NCBI RefSeq assembly: GCF_009604375.1
Contig: NZ_WEGH01000004.1
Coordinates: forward strand, 806,001-870,000
Length of the DNA: 64,000 nucleotides
Origin: Actinomadura macrotermitis
Lineage (GTDB): Bacteria; Actinomycetota; Actinomycetes; Streptosporangiales; Streptosporangiaceae
Reading direction: 5' to 3'
How positions within the stretch are numbered: position 1 is the first letter of the stretch; each line of letters opens with the position of its first letter. The notes below the pieces were generated by a model that was not told the DNA's origin, made no database searches, and saw nothing but the letters and a program-made list of their open reading frames with translations. Below are positions 35,559-44,644 of this stretch, piece after piece. A program made the position numbers and the translations under genes.

Positions 35559-36275
35559 GTGTCAGTAAGTACTCGCCGACGCCATGCCCGCCGCCGCAGC
35601 GGATCCGGCCGCCGCACCCAGGAGGAGCGCCGCTCCAGCACCCGCGCGCTGCTGCTGGACGCCACCATGGAGTGCCTGGTCGACCTCGGCTGGTCGGGCA
35701 CCTCCACCACCGAGGTCGCCCGCCGGGCGGGCGTGTCGCGCGGCGCCCAGCAGCACCACTACCCGACCAAGATGGAGCTGGTCGGGGCCGCGGTGGAGCA
35801 CATGCTGGAAGCGCAGCGGCTCGCCTACGAGACCGCGTTCGCGATCCTGCCCAAGGAGCGCCGCAACGTGGCGGGCGCGCTGGACCTGCTGTGGGAGGTC
35901 TTCCGCAGCCGCCCCGCGCGCGCGCTGATGGAGCTGGCCGTGGCCGCGCGCACCGACGAGGAGCTGCGGCCGTTCTGCCTGGACCTCAACGAGCGGATCC
36001 TGGAGATGATCCTGGAGACGTTCGAGCGGCTGTTCCCCGCGAACACGCTGCCCGAGGACGCCGTCCCGACGATGCTGCGCGGCCTGTTCGCGATGTTCGT
36101 CGGCCTGTCGATCCAGAACGCGCTGGACGACGACGCGGCCGGGCGCCAGCGGGAAGTGCTGACACAGATCAAGAACATCGCCCGGCTGATCGTCCCCGAC
36201 GGAGGGGCGCCCGTCCCCGCACCGGGCGCCGCCCCCGAGCCCGCCGGGCCCACCCCCCAGGGAGCATCATCATGA
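35559..36275 (+). CDS. TetR-family transcriptional regulator
   Basis: 238 residues from GTG 35559. The N-terminal helix-turn-helix is RALLLDATMECLVDLGWSGT, STTEVARRAGVSRGAQQHHY, PTKMELVGAAVEHML. The start is fixed by the operator and TACTTT box directly upstream (six bases from box to GTG, so probably leaderless); earlier in-frame starts lie inside the operator. The ligand domain is unassigned. Its stop overlaps the diiron oxygenase ATG (ATGA), making it the first gene of the operon that follows and probably its repressor. Confidence 0.9.
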   Translation: MSVSTRRRHARRRSGSGRRTQEERRSSTRALLLDATMECLVDLGWSGTSTTEVARRAGVSRGAQQHHYPTKMELVGAAVEHMLEAQRLAYETAFAILPKERRNVAGALDLLWEVFRSRPARALMELAVAARTDEELRPFCLDLNERILEMILETFERLFPANTLPEDAVPTMLRGLFAMFVGLSIQNALDDDAAGRQREVLTQIKNIARLIVPDGGAPVPAPGAAPEPAGPTPQGASS

Positions 36276-37273
36276 CCAAGGCACCCACCGAGCTCGCCGA
36301 GGAAGTCCGCGAGCAGGTCAAGGACCGCAAGTCCTACTTCGGTGTCATCGACCGCCTGAACAAGGCGTCGGTGGACAAGCACTGGGAGGCCTACGCCGAC
36401 ATCCCCTGGGACGACCCGGAGTTCCAGATCGACAAGAACGACCCGCGCTGGGTGCTGCCGCCCTTCGACCGGCTCGGCGAGACCGCCTGGTACCGGTCGC
36501 AGCCGCCGGAGATCCAGGCGCAGATCGGCCTGTGGCGGGTGGCCACGATGATGAAGATCGGGCTGCAGTTCGAGAACCTGCTGAAGCGCGGCCTGCTCAA
36601 CTACGCCTACTGGCTGCCGAACGGTCGGCCCGAGTTCCGGTACGTCTACCACGAGACGACCGAGGAATGTCACCACGGGATGATGTTCCAGGAGTTCGTC
36701 AACCGCACCGGGATGCCGATCAAGGGCATGCCGCGCGCGCTCACCGTGGTCGCGCAGCTGGCGCCGTGGATCCCGATGATCAGCACCGAGATGTTCTTCG
36801 TGTTCGTGCTCGGCGGCGAGGACCCGATCGACTACGTGCAGCGCAAGAACCTCAAGGGCGGGCACATCCAGCACCCGCTGGAGGAGCTCATCATGAAGAT
36901 CCACATCGCCGAGGAGGCCCGGCACATCTCCTTCGCCCGGCACTACCTCAAGCACCGGGTGCCGCGGATGCCCCGGCCCCGGCGGCGGGCCCTCGGCCTG
37001 CTCACCCCGATCGTGCTCGGCGTGATGGCCCGGATCATGCTGGCCCCGCCCGGGGCGATGGTGCGCCGCTTCGGCATCCCCGACGAGGTGGTCCGCGAGG
37101 CGTACAAGAACGCCGAGGCGCAGGGCGAGATCCGCGCCTCCGTCGGGAAGATCCGCGACCTGATGGACGAGCTGGGCGTGATCACGCCGGTCAACAAGCA
37201 GCTGTGGAAGGCGTTCGGGATCTGGGAGGAGCCGAAGAAGCGCGGCGCCGCACGCCTGGCCAAGGCCGCCTGA
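36272..37273 (+). CDS. AurF-type diiron oxygenase family protein
   Basis: 333 residues of helical ferritin-like fold. Metal ligand candidates are Glu101 in LQFENLL, the ExxH in HETTEECHHGMMF (about 131-135), and IAEEARHISFARHYL (Glu214/215, His218). This pattern matches the AurF/p-aminobenzoate N-oxygenase family, which uses two irons and O2. In actinobacteria such genes also accompany Baeyer-Villiger-type monooxygenases in lipid-modifying operons. The gene is coupled to the TetR gene upstream (ATGA) and followed after 2 bp by the monooxygenase. A hydroxylation or desaturation step on a lipid is inferred. Confidence 0.82.
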   Translation: MTKAPTELAEEVREQVKDRKSYFGVIDRLNKASVDKHWEAYADIPWDDPEFQIDKNDPRWVLPPFDRLGETAWYRSQPPEIQAQIGLWRVATMMKIGLQFENLLKRGLLNYAYWLPNGRPEFRYVYHETTEECHHGMMFQEFVNRTGMPIKGMPRALTVVAQLAPWIPMISTEMFFVFVLGGEDPIDYVQRKNLKGGHIQHPLEELIMKIHIAEEARHISFARHYLKHRVPRMPRPRRRALGLLTPIVLGVMARIMLAPPGAMVRRFGIPDEVVREAYKNAEAQGEIRASVGKIRDLMDELGVITPVNKQLWKAFGIWEEPKKRGAARLAKAA

Positions 37274-37275
37274 GC

Positions 37276-38850
37276 ATGGGCGGGCGAACCCTGGAGCGGT
37301 CCGCCGTCGTCACCCCGGCGGCGGGGCCCGGCGGCGCGTACAAGGCCGTCATCGTCGGCACCGGCTTCTCCGGGCTCGGCATGGCGATCGGCCTGAAGAA
37401 GGCCGGCGTGCACGACTTCGTCATCCTGGAGAAGGCGGGCGAGGTCGGCGGCACCTGGCGGGAGAACACCTATCCCGGGTGCGCCTGCGACATCATGTCG
37501 CTGCTGTACTCCTTCTCCTTCGAGCCGAAGAGCGACTGGTCGCGGATGTTCCCCAGGCAGCGCGAGCTGCTGGCGTACATCAAGGGCATCGTGGACAAGT
37601 ACGACCTGGCGCAGCACATCCGGTTCGAGACCGAGGTGACCGGCGCCGAGTACGACGACGCGACCGACACCTGGCAGGTCACCGTGGCGGGCGCGGGCGC
37701 CGCGCCGGGCGAGGTCGTGCGCGGCCGGGCGCTCGCGGCCGGGATGGGCCCGCTGCACCAGCCGAGCATCCCCGACCTGCCGGGCCTGGCGTCCTTCCAG
37801 GGCACCACGTTCCACTCGGCCGAGTGGAACCACGACTACGACCTGGCCGGCAAGCGCGTCGCGGTGATCGGGACGGGCGCCTCGGCGATCCAGTTCGTGC
37901 CGCAGATCGCCAAGCGGGTCGGGTCGCTGACGCTGTTCCAGCGCACCCCGCCGTGGATCATGCCCAAGCCCGACCGGCGCGTCACCGGCGTGGAGAAGGC
38001 GCTGTTCCGCCGGGTGCCGGGCGTGCAGCGCGGCTACCGCAACGCCATCTACCTGCTGCAGGAGAGCTTCGTCCTCGGGTTCAAGAACCCCCGCCTGCTG
38101 AAGGCGGCGAGCGGCATCGCGCAGGCGCACCTGAAGAGGCAGGTCCCCGATCCGGAGCTGCGCGCCAAGCTGACGCCCGACTACACGATGGGCTGCAAGC
38201 GGACGCTGGTGTCCAGCGACTACTACCCCGCGCTGACGCGCGACAACGTGGAGCTGACCACCGCGGGGATCGCCGAGGTCCGCGAGCACTCGATCGTGGC
38301 CAGGGACGGCACCGAGTACCCGGTCGACGCGATCATCTTCGGCACCGGGTTCCACGTGACCGACGCCTTCGAGCACGCGCACATCGTCGGCCGGCACGGG
38401 CTGAGGATCCAGGACGCGTGGAAGGACGGCATCCAGGCGCACCTGGGCGTCACGGTGGCGGGCTTCCCGAACCTGTTCCTGCTGCTCGGCCCGAACTCCG
38501 GGCTCGGCCACAACTCGATGATCTTCATCATCGAGGCGCAGGTCCGCTACGTCCTGCAGTGCCTGCGGATGCTGGACGAGCGCGGCGCCGGCCGGATCGC
38601 GGTGCGCGAGAGCGTCCAGGACCGGTTCAACCGCTGGGTGCAGGACAGGTCCGCGGGCGCGGTGTGGGTCGCGGGCGGCTGCACCAGCTGGTACCTGGAT
38701 GAGAACGGGGTGAACCGGGCGGCCTGGCCCGCGTCCACGGTCAACTACTGGCTGCGGACCCGGCGGCTGGACCCGGCCGACTTCCAGGTGGGCGGCGCGC
38801 CCGCCGTCATCCCGGCGGGAACGGCTGCGGCAGCCGGTACCGGCGAGTAG
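37276..38850 (+). CDS. Flavin-containing (Baeyer-Villiger type) monooxygenase, MymA-like
   Basis: 524 residues. The FAD Rossmann motif is VIVGTGFSGLGMAIGL near residue 25 and the NADP motif VAVIGTGASAIQFVP near 195. Between them the Baeyer-Villiger fingerprint appears as FQGTTFHSAEWNHD. Start ATG is 2 bp after the diiron oxygenase stop. The closest familiar relative is mycobacterial MymA (Rv3083), whose operon also has an SDR gene (sadH) and affects envelope lipids. The combination here supports a comparable lipid oxidation pathway; the substrate is not known. Confidence 0.88.
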   Translation: MGGRTLERSAVVTPAAGPGGAYKAVIVGTGFSGLGMAIGLKKAGVHDFVILEKAGEVGGTWRENTYPGCACDIMSLLYSFSFEPKSDWSRMFPRQRELLAYIKGIVDKYDLAQHIRFETEVTGAEYDDATDTWQVTVAGAGAAPGEVVRGRALAAGMGPLHQPSIPDLPGLASFQGTTFHSAEWNHDYDLAGKRVAVIGTGASAIQFVPQIAKRVGSLTLFQRTPPWIMPKPDRRVTGVEKALFRRVPGVQRGYRNAIYLLQESFVLGFKNPRLLKAASGIAQAHLKRQVPDPELRAKLTPDYTMGCKRTLVSSDYYPALTRDNVELTTAGIAEVREHSIVARDGTEYPVDAIIFGTGFHVTDAFEHAHIVGRHGLRIQDAWKDGIQAHLGVTVAGFPNLFLLLGPNSGLGHNSMIFIIEAQVRYVLQCLRMLDERGAGRIAVRESVQDRFNRWVQDRSAGAVWVAGGCTSWYLDENGVNRAAWPASTVNYWLRTRRLDPADFQVGGAPAVIPAGTAAAAGTGE

Positions 38851-38955
38851 ACTCCCCGCAATTCCACAAGTCATCCAATACCGCCGCCGCGGGGCCGGGC
38901 CACTCCCCCCGTCCCGGCCCCGCGGACCGGCATCCCCGAGCGAGCGGAGCGCCCC

Positions 38956-39774
38956 ATGAGCATCGCGATCGTGACCGGAGGCGCGTCCGGCATCGGCCGG
39001 GCGATCGCCACGTCCCTGGTCGCCCGCGGCGACACCGTCGTGGTCACCGACATCAACGCCGCCGGCGCGCAGGCCGTCGCCGACAAGCTGAACACCCTCG
39101 GCAAGGGCAAGGCGACGGCCGCCGCGCTGGACGTCACCGACGCCGACGCGGTCGCCGACCTGTTCACCGGCGTCAAGGCCGAGCACGGCCGGCTCGACCT
39201 GGTGTTCAACAACGCGGGCATCTCCATCGGCGGCGCCGCCGAGGAGCTCACCCTCGCGCACTGGGACCGTGCCATCGACATCAACCTCAAGGGCGTGGTG
39301 CACGGCGTGCACGCCGCCTACCCGATCATGCTGGAGCAGCGGTCGGGGCACATCGTCAACACCGCCTCGCTGGCCGGCCTGGTGCCGATGCCGCTCGGCA
39401 TCCCCTACACCGCCACCAAGCACGCCGTCGTCGGGCTGTCGCTCGGCCTGCGCGCCGAGGCCGCCGGGCGCGGCGTCAAGGTCAGCGTGGTCTGCCCGAG
39501 CTTCGTGGACACCCCGCTGCTCACCAACGTCAACCCCGACCTGCCGGCCACGTCGATGAGCGGCGACGCCAAGGACGACATCCAGAAGGCCGCGCCGCGC
39601 CTGTACACCGCCGAGAAGCTCGCCGCCGACATCATGCGCGGCGTCGACCGCAACAAGGCGCTGATCGTGGCTCCCGCGCACGGCCGGGCCGCCTGGCGCG
39701 GCGTGCGCCTGAACCCGGGCGCCGCCACCCGCGTCGCCGGGCTCGCCGTGAGCCGCATCCGCTCGGGCAAGTAG
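38956..39774 (+). CDS. Short-chain dehydrogenase/reductase (SadH-like)
   Basis: 272 residues, classical SDR. Cofactor motif AIVTGGASGIGRAIATSL, NNAG motif LVFNNAGISIGG, catalytic Ser in NTASLAG and Tyr-x-x-x-Lys in PYTATKHAVVG, followed by VCPSFVDTPL. It lies 105 bp after the monooxygenase in the same direction and is probably the last gene of the TetR-controlled operon. It resembles the SDR of the mycobacterial mymA operon. Likely interconverts an alcohol and ketone of a lipid substrate. Confidence 0.9.
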   Translation: MSIAIVTGGASGIGRAIATSLVARGDTVVVTDINAAGAQAVADKLNTLGKGKATAAALDVTDADAVADLFTGVKAEHGRLDLVFNNAGISIGGAAEELTLAHWDRAIDINLKGVVHGVHAAYPIMLEQRSGHIVNTASLAGLVPMPLGIPYTATKHAVVGLSLGLRAEAAGRGVKVSVVCPSFVDTPLLTNVNPDLPATSMSGDAKDDIQKAAPRLYTAEKLAADIMRGVDRNKALIVAPAHGRAAWRGVRLNPGAATRVAGLAVSRIRSGK

Positions 39775-39780
39775 CCGCCG

Positions 39781-39820
39781 CGGCGCGTCCCCCGGCCCGT
39801 GCGGGCCGGGGGACGCGCCG
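39781..39820. terminator. Perfect 19-bp inverted repeat, bidirectional terminator
   Basis: CGGCGCGTCCCCCGGCCCG (39781-39799) and CGGGCCGGGGGACGCGCCG (39802-39820) are exact complements around TG. It lies six bases after the SDR stop and three before the end of the convergent methyltransferase gene. Confidence 0.85.
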
Positions 39821-39823
39821 TGC

Positions 39824-40513
39824 TCAGGTCGGCCAGGGCGCACCCTTGCGCAGGGTGTCGTAGCCGACGAAGGTGAACAGCCGCACCCCCGGCTCCAGCG
39901 GGACGGGGCACCCGCGGAACCGGTGCGCGCCGACGCCGTAGGACTGCTCCCGCGGCGGTGACACCCACTCCTGCTCGAAGCCGTTCCCGGCGAACCAGCC
40001 GAGGATGCGCGGGGTGACATCGGGCGGCCGCCGGTTGCGGGTCCACACCACCCGCGCGCCCGCCGCGCACAGCTGCGGCAGCAGCGAGATCAGCCGCTCG
40101 ATGTCGGCGTCGGTGATGTTGCCGAGGACGCCGCAGAGCAGGACCAGGTCGGCGGGGACGGCGCCGGCGTAGGCGTCGCTGACCGAGGCGTCGCCGGCCA
40201 CCACCTCGATCCCCTCCAGGCCCGCGCGGCGGGCGGCGTGCCGGGCGGCCCGCACGTTGGCCTCGTCCAGCTCGACCAGCCGGGCCGTGACGTCGCGGCG
40301 GCGGCGGTGCCGGGCCAGCGCGCCGATCAGGTCGCGGCCCTGCCCGGCGCATAAGCTGACGGCCCGCAGCGGCCCGGGCGGCGCGGTGTCCAGCGCCGCG
40401 GCGACGCGCTCCTGGACCGCGCGCAGCCGGCGCGACAGCGCCGAGTCCGGGTCGTCGTAGGCCCGATGCCAGGCGGCCCAGTCCCGCTGGGCCGGGATCT
40501 CGTACCGTTCCAT
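39824..40513 (-). CDS. SAM-dependent methyltransferase-like protein
   Basis: 229 residues. The SAM fold is visible as RAVSLCAGQGRDLIGALARH (motif I) and ARLVELDEANVRAARHAAR (motif II), then DLVLLCGVLGNITDADIERL. The family is a class I methyltransferase whose substrate cannot be inferred. A TACGGT box six bases before the ATG at 40513 suggests a leaderless transcript. The promoter region abuts the ctaD 3' end. Confidence 0.82.
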   Translation of the reverse strand: MERYEIPAQRDWAAWHRAYDDPDSALSRRLRAVQERVAAALDTAPPGPLRAVSLCAGQGRDLIGALARHRRRRDVTARLVELDEANVRAARHAARRAGLEGIEVVAGDASVSDAYAGAVPADLVLLCGVLGNITDADIERLISLLPQLCAAGARVVWTRNRRPPDVTPRILGWFAGNGFEQEWVSPPREQSYGVGAHRFRGCPVPLEPGVRLFTFVGYDTLRKGAPWPT

Positions 40514-40581
40514 GCGATCACCGTATTCCGCCCCGTGATCACATAGTGGAAAAGTCAACCGATGGCCGTTCCAGGCCCAGA

Positions 40582-42252
40582 TCAGTCGTCCGGGCCGGAC
40601 GTGCGCCGCCCCTCTTCCACCGTCGGCGAATGCGGATGGTGCAGGTCGAACGCCGGGCGTTCGGAGCGGATTCGCGGAATGCTCGCGAAGTTGTGCCGGG
40701 GCGGCGGGCAGGACGTCGCCCACTCCAGGGAGTTGCCGTAACCCCAGGGGTCGTCGACGTCGACCCGGGTGCCGTGCCGGGCGGTGCGGTAGACGTTGTA
40801 CAGGAAGAACAGCGTGGAGACGCCGAGGATGAACGCCCCGATGCTGGACACCCGGTTCAGCGCCAGGAACTCGCGCGGGTAGTCGGCGTAGCGGCGCGGC
40901 ATGCCCTCGGCGCCGAGCCAGTGCTGGACCAGGAAGGTGGTGTGGAACCCCACGAACAGGAACCAGAAATGGATCTTGCCGAGGGTGTCGTTCAGCATCT
41001 TTCCCGTCATCTTCGGCCACCAGAAGTAGAAACCGGCGAACATCGCGAAGACGACCGTCCCGAAGACCACGTAGTGGAAGTGCGCGACGACGAAATAGGA
41101 GTCCTGCACCTGGAAGTCCAGCGGCGGCGACGCCAGGATGATCCCGGTCAGCCCGCCGAACAGGAACGTCACCAGGAACCCCACCGCGAACAGCATCGGC
41201 GACTGCAGGCTGATCCGGCCGCGCCACATCGTGCCGACCCAGTTGAAGAACTTCACCCCGGTCGGCACCGCGATGAGGAAGGTCATGAAGGAGAAGAACG
41301 GCAGCAGGATCTGGCCGGTGGTGAACATGTGGTGCGCCCACACCGCCATCGACAGCCCGGCGATGAGGATCGTCGCGCCGACCATGCCGAAGTACCCGAA
41401 CAGCGGCTTGCGGCTGAACACCGGGATCACCTCGGTGATGATCCCGAAGAACGGCAGCGCGATGATGTAGACCTCGGGATGGCCGAAGAACCAGAACAGG
41501 TGCTGCCAGAGCAGCGCGCCGCCGAGCTCGGGGTCGAACACGTGCGCGCCGAACCGCCGGTCGGCCTCCAGCACCAGCAGCGCCGCCGCCAGGATCGGGA
41601 AGGCCAGCAGCACCAGCAGGCTGGTCAGCATGATGTTCCAGGTGAAGATCGGCATCCGGAACATCGTCATGCCGGGCGCGCGCATCCCGATGATGGTGGT
41701 GATGAAGTTGACGCCGCCGAGGATGGTGCCGAACCCCGACAGCGCCAGCCCCATGATCCACAGGTCGGCGCCGGCGCCGGGGGTGCGGATCGAGCTGGTC
41801 AGCGGGGAGTAGGCGGTCCAGCCGAAGGACGCCGCGCCGCCGGGCGTGACGAACGACAGGAACACGATCAGCCCGCCGAACAGGAACAGCCAGTAGCTCA
41901 GCATGTTCAGCCGCGGGAACGCCACGTCCGGCGACCCGATCTGCAGCGGCATGATCACGTTGGCGAACCCGACGAACAGCGGGGTGGCGAACAGCAGCAG
42001 CATCACCGTGCCGTGCATGGTGAACAGCTGGTTGAACTGCTCGTTGCTGACCAGCTGGTGCCCCGGCTCGGCCAGCTCGGCCCGGATGACCATGGCCATC
42101 AGCCCGGCCAGCAGGAAGAAGACGAACGAGGTGATCAGGTACAGGTAGCCGATCACCTTGTGGTCGGTCGTGGTCAGCCAGTTCACCAGCACCGAGCCCC
42201 GGGGGCGCGGCCGCGGCGGCGCCTCCGGGAGCGTGCGGCCGAGAAGTACCAT
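40582..42252 (-). CDS. ctaD: Cytochrome c oxidase subunit I
   Basis: Haem-copper oxidase core subunit, 556 residues with about 12 membrane segments. Haem and copper ligands are in FTMHGTVM, FWFFGHPEVYIIALP (His-x3-Tyr cross-link pair), the VWAHHMFTTG His pair and VVAHFHYVVFG. K and D proton channel residues are in TGVKFFNW and FANVIMPL. AGGGAG lies before ATG 42252. No ctaC or ctaE is beside it, so this is probably a stand-alone extra ctaD copy, as seen in other actinomycetes. Confidence 0.95.
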   Translation of the reverse strand: MVLLGRTLPEAPPRPRPRGSVLVNWLTTTDHKVIGYLYLITSFVFFLLAGLMAMVIRAELAEPGHQLVSNEQFNQLFTMHGTVMLLLFATPLFVGFANVIMPLQIGSPDVAFPRLNMLSYWLFLFGGLIVFLSFVTPGGAASFGWTAYSPLTSSIRTPGAGADLWIMGLALSGFGTILGGVNFITTIIGMRAPGMTMFRMPIFTWNIMLTSLLVLLAFPILAAALLVLEADRRFGAHVFDPELGGALLWQHLFWFFGHPEVYIIALPFFGIITEVIPVFSRKPLFGYFGMVGATILIAGLSMAVWAHHMFTTGQILLPFFSFMTFLIAVPTGVKFFNWVGTMWRGRISLQSPMLFAVGFLVTFLFGGLTGIILASPPLDFQVQDSYFVVAHFHYVVFGTVVFAMFAGFYFWWPKMTGKMLNDTLGKIHFWFLFVGFHTTFLVQHWLGAEGMPRRYADYPREFLALNRVSSIGAFILGVSTLFFLYNVYRTARHGTRVDVDDPWGYGNSLEWATSCPPPRHNFASIPRIRSERPAFDLHHPHSPTVEEGRRTSGPDD

Positions 42253-42348
42253 GCCGGGCTCCCTGCGGACGGGGACGCCCTCCACTATTCGCCGCCGTCC
42301 CACCGGACGCAAGACTCCGCCCCGTTGTGGCCGCATACGCTGGCCCCT

Positions 42349-42831
42349 GTGGAATCGATCCTGGTCAGCTCCTGTCTGCTCGGCCGTCCGGTGCGCTACG
42401 ACGGCGCCGGCAAGCCGGTGCGCGACGCGTTGTTCGAGGGCTGGCGCGCCGAGGGGCGGCTGGTCCCGTTCTGCCCGGAGGTCGCGGGCGGCCTGCCGGT
42501 CCCCCGGCCGCCCGCCGAGATCGTCGGCGGCGGCGGGGCGGAGGTGCTGGACGGCACCGCCCGGGTCGTCACCGACACCGGCGCGGACGTGACCGGCGCC
42601 TTCCTGCGCGGGGCGCGGCTCGCCCTGGACACGGCGCGGCGCGCGGGCGCCCGCGTCGCGATCCTGAAGGAGGGCAGCCCGTCGTGCGGCAGCCACCGCG
42701 TCCACGACGGCACGTTCTCGGGCCGCAAGGTCGCGGGCGACGGCGTCACCGCGGCGCTGCTGGAACGCGAGGGCATCCGCGTCTTCAGTGAGGACGAACT
42801 GCCCGCCGTGGCGGCCTTCCTCTCCTCCTAG
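42349..42831 (+). CDS. DUF523 family protein
   Basis: 160 residues with the family cysteine motifs ILVSSCLLGRPVRYDG at the N-terminus and LKEGSPSCGSHRVHDGTFSG in the middle, plus FCPEVAGGLPVPRPPAEI. The motifs suggest a metal or cluster site. Function unknown; relatives are called YbbK/DUF523. GTG 42349 is chosen because a TACGCT box ends seven bases before it, giving a leaderless start. It is divergent from ctaD. Confidence 0.88.
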   Translation: MESILVSSCLLGRPVRYDGAGKPVRDALFEGWRAEGRLVPFCPEVAGGLPVPRPPAEIVGGGGAEVLDGTARVVTDTGADVTGAFLRGARLALDTARRAGARVAILKEGSPSCGSHRVHDGTFSGRKVAGDGVTAALLEREGIRVFSEDELPAVAAFLSS

Positions 42832-42857
42832 GGCACCTCCCGGTACCCGCCGGGGGT

Positions 42858-43478
42858 GTGAGATCATCCGTTGCGATGGGCCCCTGGTCGATGGTGCGCT
42901 GGGTGCGCGCGGCGAGCTTCGCCGCCACGTGCGCCGGCCTCGCCACGCTCGGGCACGTGGCCGGCGGCGGATGCTTCCGCGCGCCCGCCGTGCTGGCCGG
43001 CTTCCTGCTCGTCCTCGCGCCCGCGCTCGCGCTGACCGGCCGGGAGCGCACCCTGCGCTCGATCCTGCCCGCGACCGCCCTGGCCCAGGTCCTGCTGCAC
43101 GTGCTGCTCGGCCAGGCCGCCGGCCACCACGCGATGCCGGCCCCGCCGATCACCGTCAGCCCCGACCCGATGGGCGCGATGCACTACGCGGGCTCCCCGG
43201 GCCCGGCGATGCTGCTCATGCACGCGGTGGGCGTGCTGGTCAGCGCGGCGTGGCTGGAGTGGGGCGAGGCACGGCTGTGCGCCCTGGTCCGGCACCTGGC
43301 CGGATGGGCGCTGCGGCCGCTGCTGCTCCTGCTCTTCCTGCCGGGCGGCCCCGGCCGCACCGGGCCGCGGACCGGCCCGCACCCGCGCCGCGACGAGCGC
43401 GCGCCCGTCCGGCTCGTCCTCCGCTACGCCGTCGTGCGGCGGGGCCCGCCGGGAGCAGTCCCGGCCCTGGCCCCCTGA
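42858..43478 (+). CDS. Integral membrane protein, unknown
   Basis: 206 residues from GTG 42858; ATG 42876 is equally possible. Four hydrophobic segments: FAATCAGLATLGHVAGG, AVLAGFLLVLAPALAL, ILPATALAQVLLHVLLG and MLLMHAVGVLVSAAWLEW. A loop is rich in His/Met/Pro (GHHAMPAPPITVSPDPMGAM), which might bind copper or another metal, but this is speculation. The C-terminal tail is basic. It lies directly upstream of the iron-type ABC importer, separated by a hairpin. Confidence 0.6.
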   Translation: MRSSVAMGPWSMVRWVRAASFAATCAGLATLGHVAGGGCFRAPAVLAGFLLVLAPALALTGRERTLRSILPATALAQVLLHVLLGQAAGHHAMPAPPITVSPDPMGAMHYAGSPGPAMLLMHAVGVLVSAAWLEWGEARLCALVRHLAGWALRPLLLLLFLPGGPGRTGPRTGPHPRRDERAPVRLVLRYAVVRRGPPGAVPALAP

Positions 43479-43491
43479 CCCGCACCGCCTG

Positions 43492-43518
43492 ACCGCCCGC
43501 CCCCCGTGGCCGGGCGGT
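43492..43518 (+). terminator. Hairpin between membrane protein and ABC binding-protein genes
   Basis: ACCGCCCG (43492-43499) and CGGGCGGT (43511-43518) form a perfect 8-bp stem with GC-rich loop. Confidence 0.5.
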
Positions 43519-43585
43519 GATGACGCGCTGCCAGGGGCCTGGCCGCCACGCCCCCTAGCCAGGACCTCCACAGAGAGCACGCATC

Positions 43586-44644
43586 GTGAACCCTCGTTTC
43601 CGACGTCCCCTCGCCGCCGCCCTCGGCGCGGCCATGATCGCGACCTCGGCCGCCTGCGCCGACACCGCCCCGCGCGCCGTCGGCGCCGTCCCCGCCGGGA
43701 CCGGCTACCCCCTCACCTTCGACAACTGCGGTACCACGGTCACCTTCCGCAAGGCGCCGCAGCGGGTACTGCTCCTCAACGGCACCTCCGTGGGCGAGGT
43801 CGAGAGCTTCCTCATGCTCGGCCTGGACCGGCACATCCTCGCCAACGCCCAGTCCTACGGCGTCTCCGACGACCCGTCCATGGTCGGCCGGATCCGGGCG
43901 CTGCCGACCGGCGGGCTGACCCTGAACAACAACTTCGACGTGCCCGCCGAGCAGGTGCTGCGGCTGAAGCCCGACCTGGTGGTGTCCACCTGGTCCGGCG
44001 GGTTCGACGCCAAGCGGGGCATGGCGACCCGCGAGCAGCTCGCCGCCGCCGGGATCGCCTCGCTGGTCAACCCGGTGAACTGCGCCAACGGCAAGCCCGC
44101 GGCCACCGAGGCCGAGCGGCTGGCCTACCGGAACCAGTCGATGAACTCCGCGCTGGAGTTCATCGCGCTGCTCGGCCGGATCTTCGACGTCCAGCCGCGC
44201 GCGGTGCAGCTGGTCTCCCGGCTGCGCTCCCGCATCGAGACGGCGCGCGCCCGCGTCATGGGCCGGCCCGCCAGGAAGGTGCTCATCGCCTATCCCGGCA
44301 TGGCGATGATGAATGCGAGCGGGCTGCCCGCGGTGATGACCGGCGGCATCTACGACGACGTCATCCGGGCCGCCGGCGGCGTCAACGCCTTCGCCGGGCA
44401 GACCGCCGACACGACCCGCACCCTCAGCCGCGAGCAGCTCGCGACCGCGCAGGTGGACGTGCTGGTCGTCGGGCTGTTCACCCCGCACGAGAAGGGCGCC
44501 GCCGAGGCCGCCCGGCTGTTCGCCGCCTACCCGCAGTGGGCCGCGTCGCGGACCCGGACCTACACGACCGTCTCCGACGGCGCCTACCTCGGCCCGCTCA
44601 ACGCCTGGGCCGTCGAGAAGATCTCCAAGGTGGTGCACCCGTGA
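43586..44644 (+). CDS. Iron-siderophore ABC transporter, substrate-binding lipoprotein
   Basis: 352 residues. The signal peptide RRPLAAALGAAMIATSAAC ends in a lipobox with Cys near residue 24. The periplasmic-binding fold (FepB/TroA-like) starts at YPLTFDNCGTTVTFRKAPQR, a sequence typical of siderophore or cobalamin binding proteins. It continues LKPDLVVSTWSGGF and ends DGAYLGPLNAWAVEKISKVV. Start GTG 43586. Its TGA overlaps the permease GTG by four bases. With the permease and ATPase it forms a complete importer. Confidence 0.9.
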   Translation: MNPRFRRPLAAALGAAMIATSAACADTAPRAVGAVPAGTGYPLTFDNCGTTVTFRKAPQRVLLLNGTSVGEVESFLMLGLDRHILANAQSYGVSDDPSMVGRIRALPTGGLTLNNNFDVPAEQVLRLKPDLVVSTWSGGFDAKRGMATREQLAAAGIASLVNPVNCANGKPAATEAERLAYRNQSMNSALEFIALLGRIFDVQPRAVQLVSRLRSRIETARARVMGRPARKVLIAYPGMAMMNASGLPAVMTGGIYDDVIRAAGGVNAFAGQTADTTRTLSREQLATAQVDVLVVGLFTPHEKGAAEAARLFAAYPQWAASRTRTYTTVSDGAYLGPLNAWAVEKISKVVHP

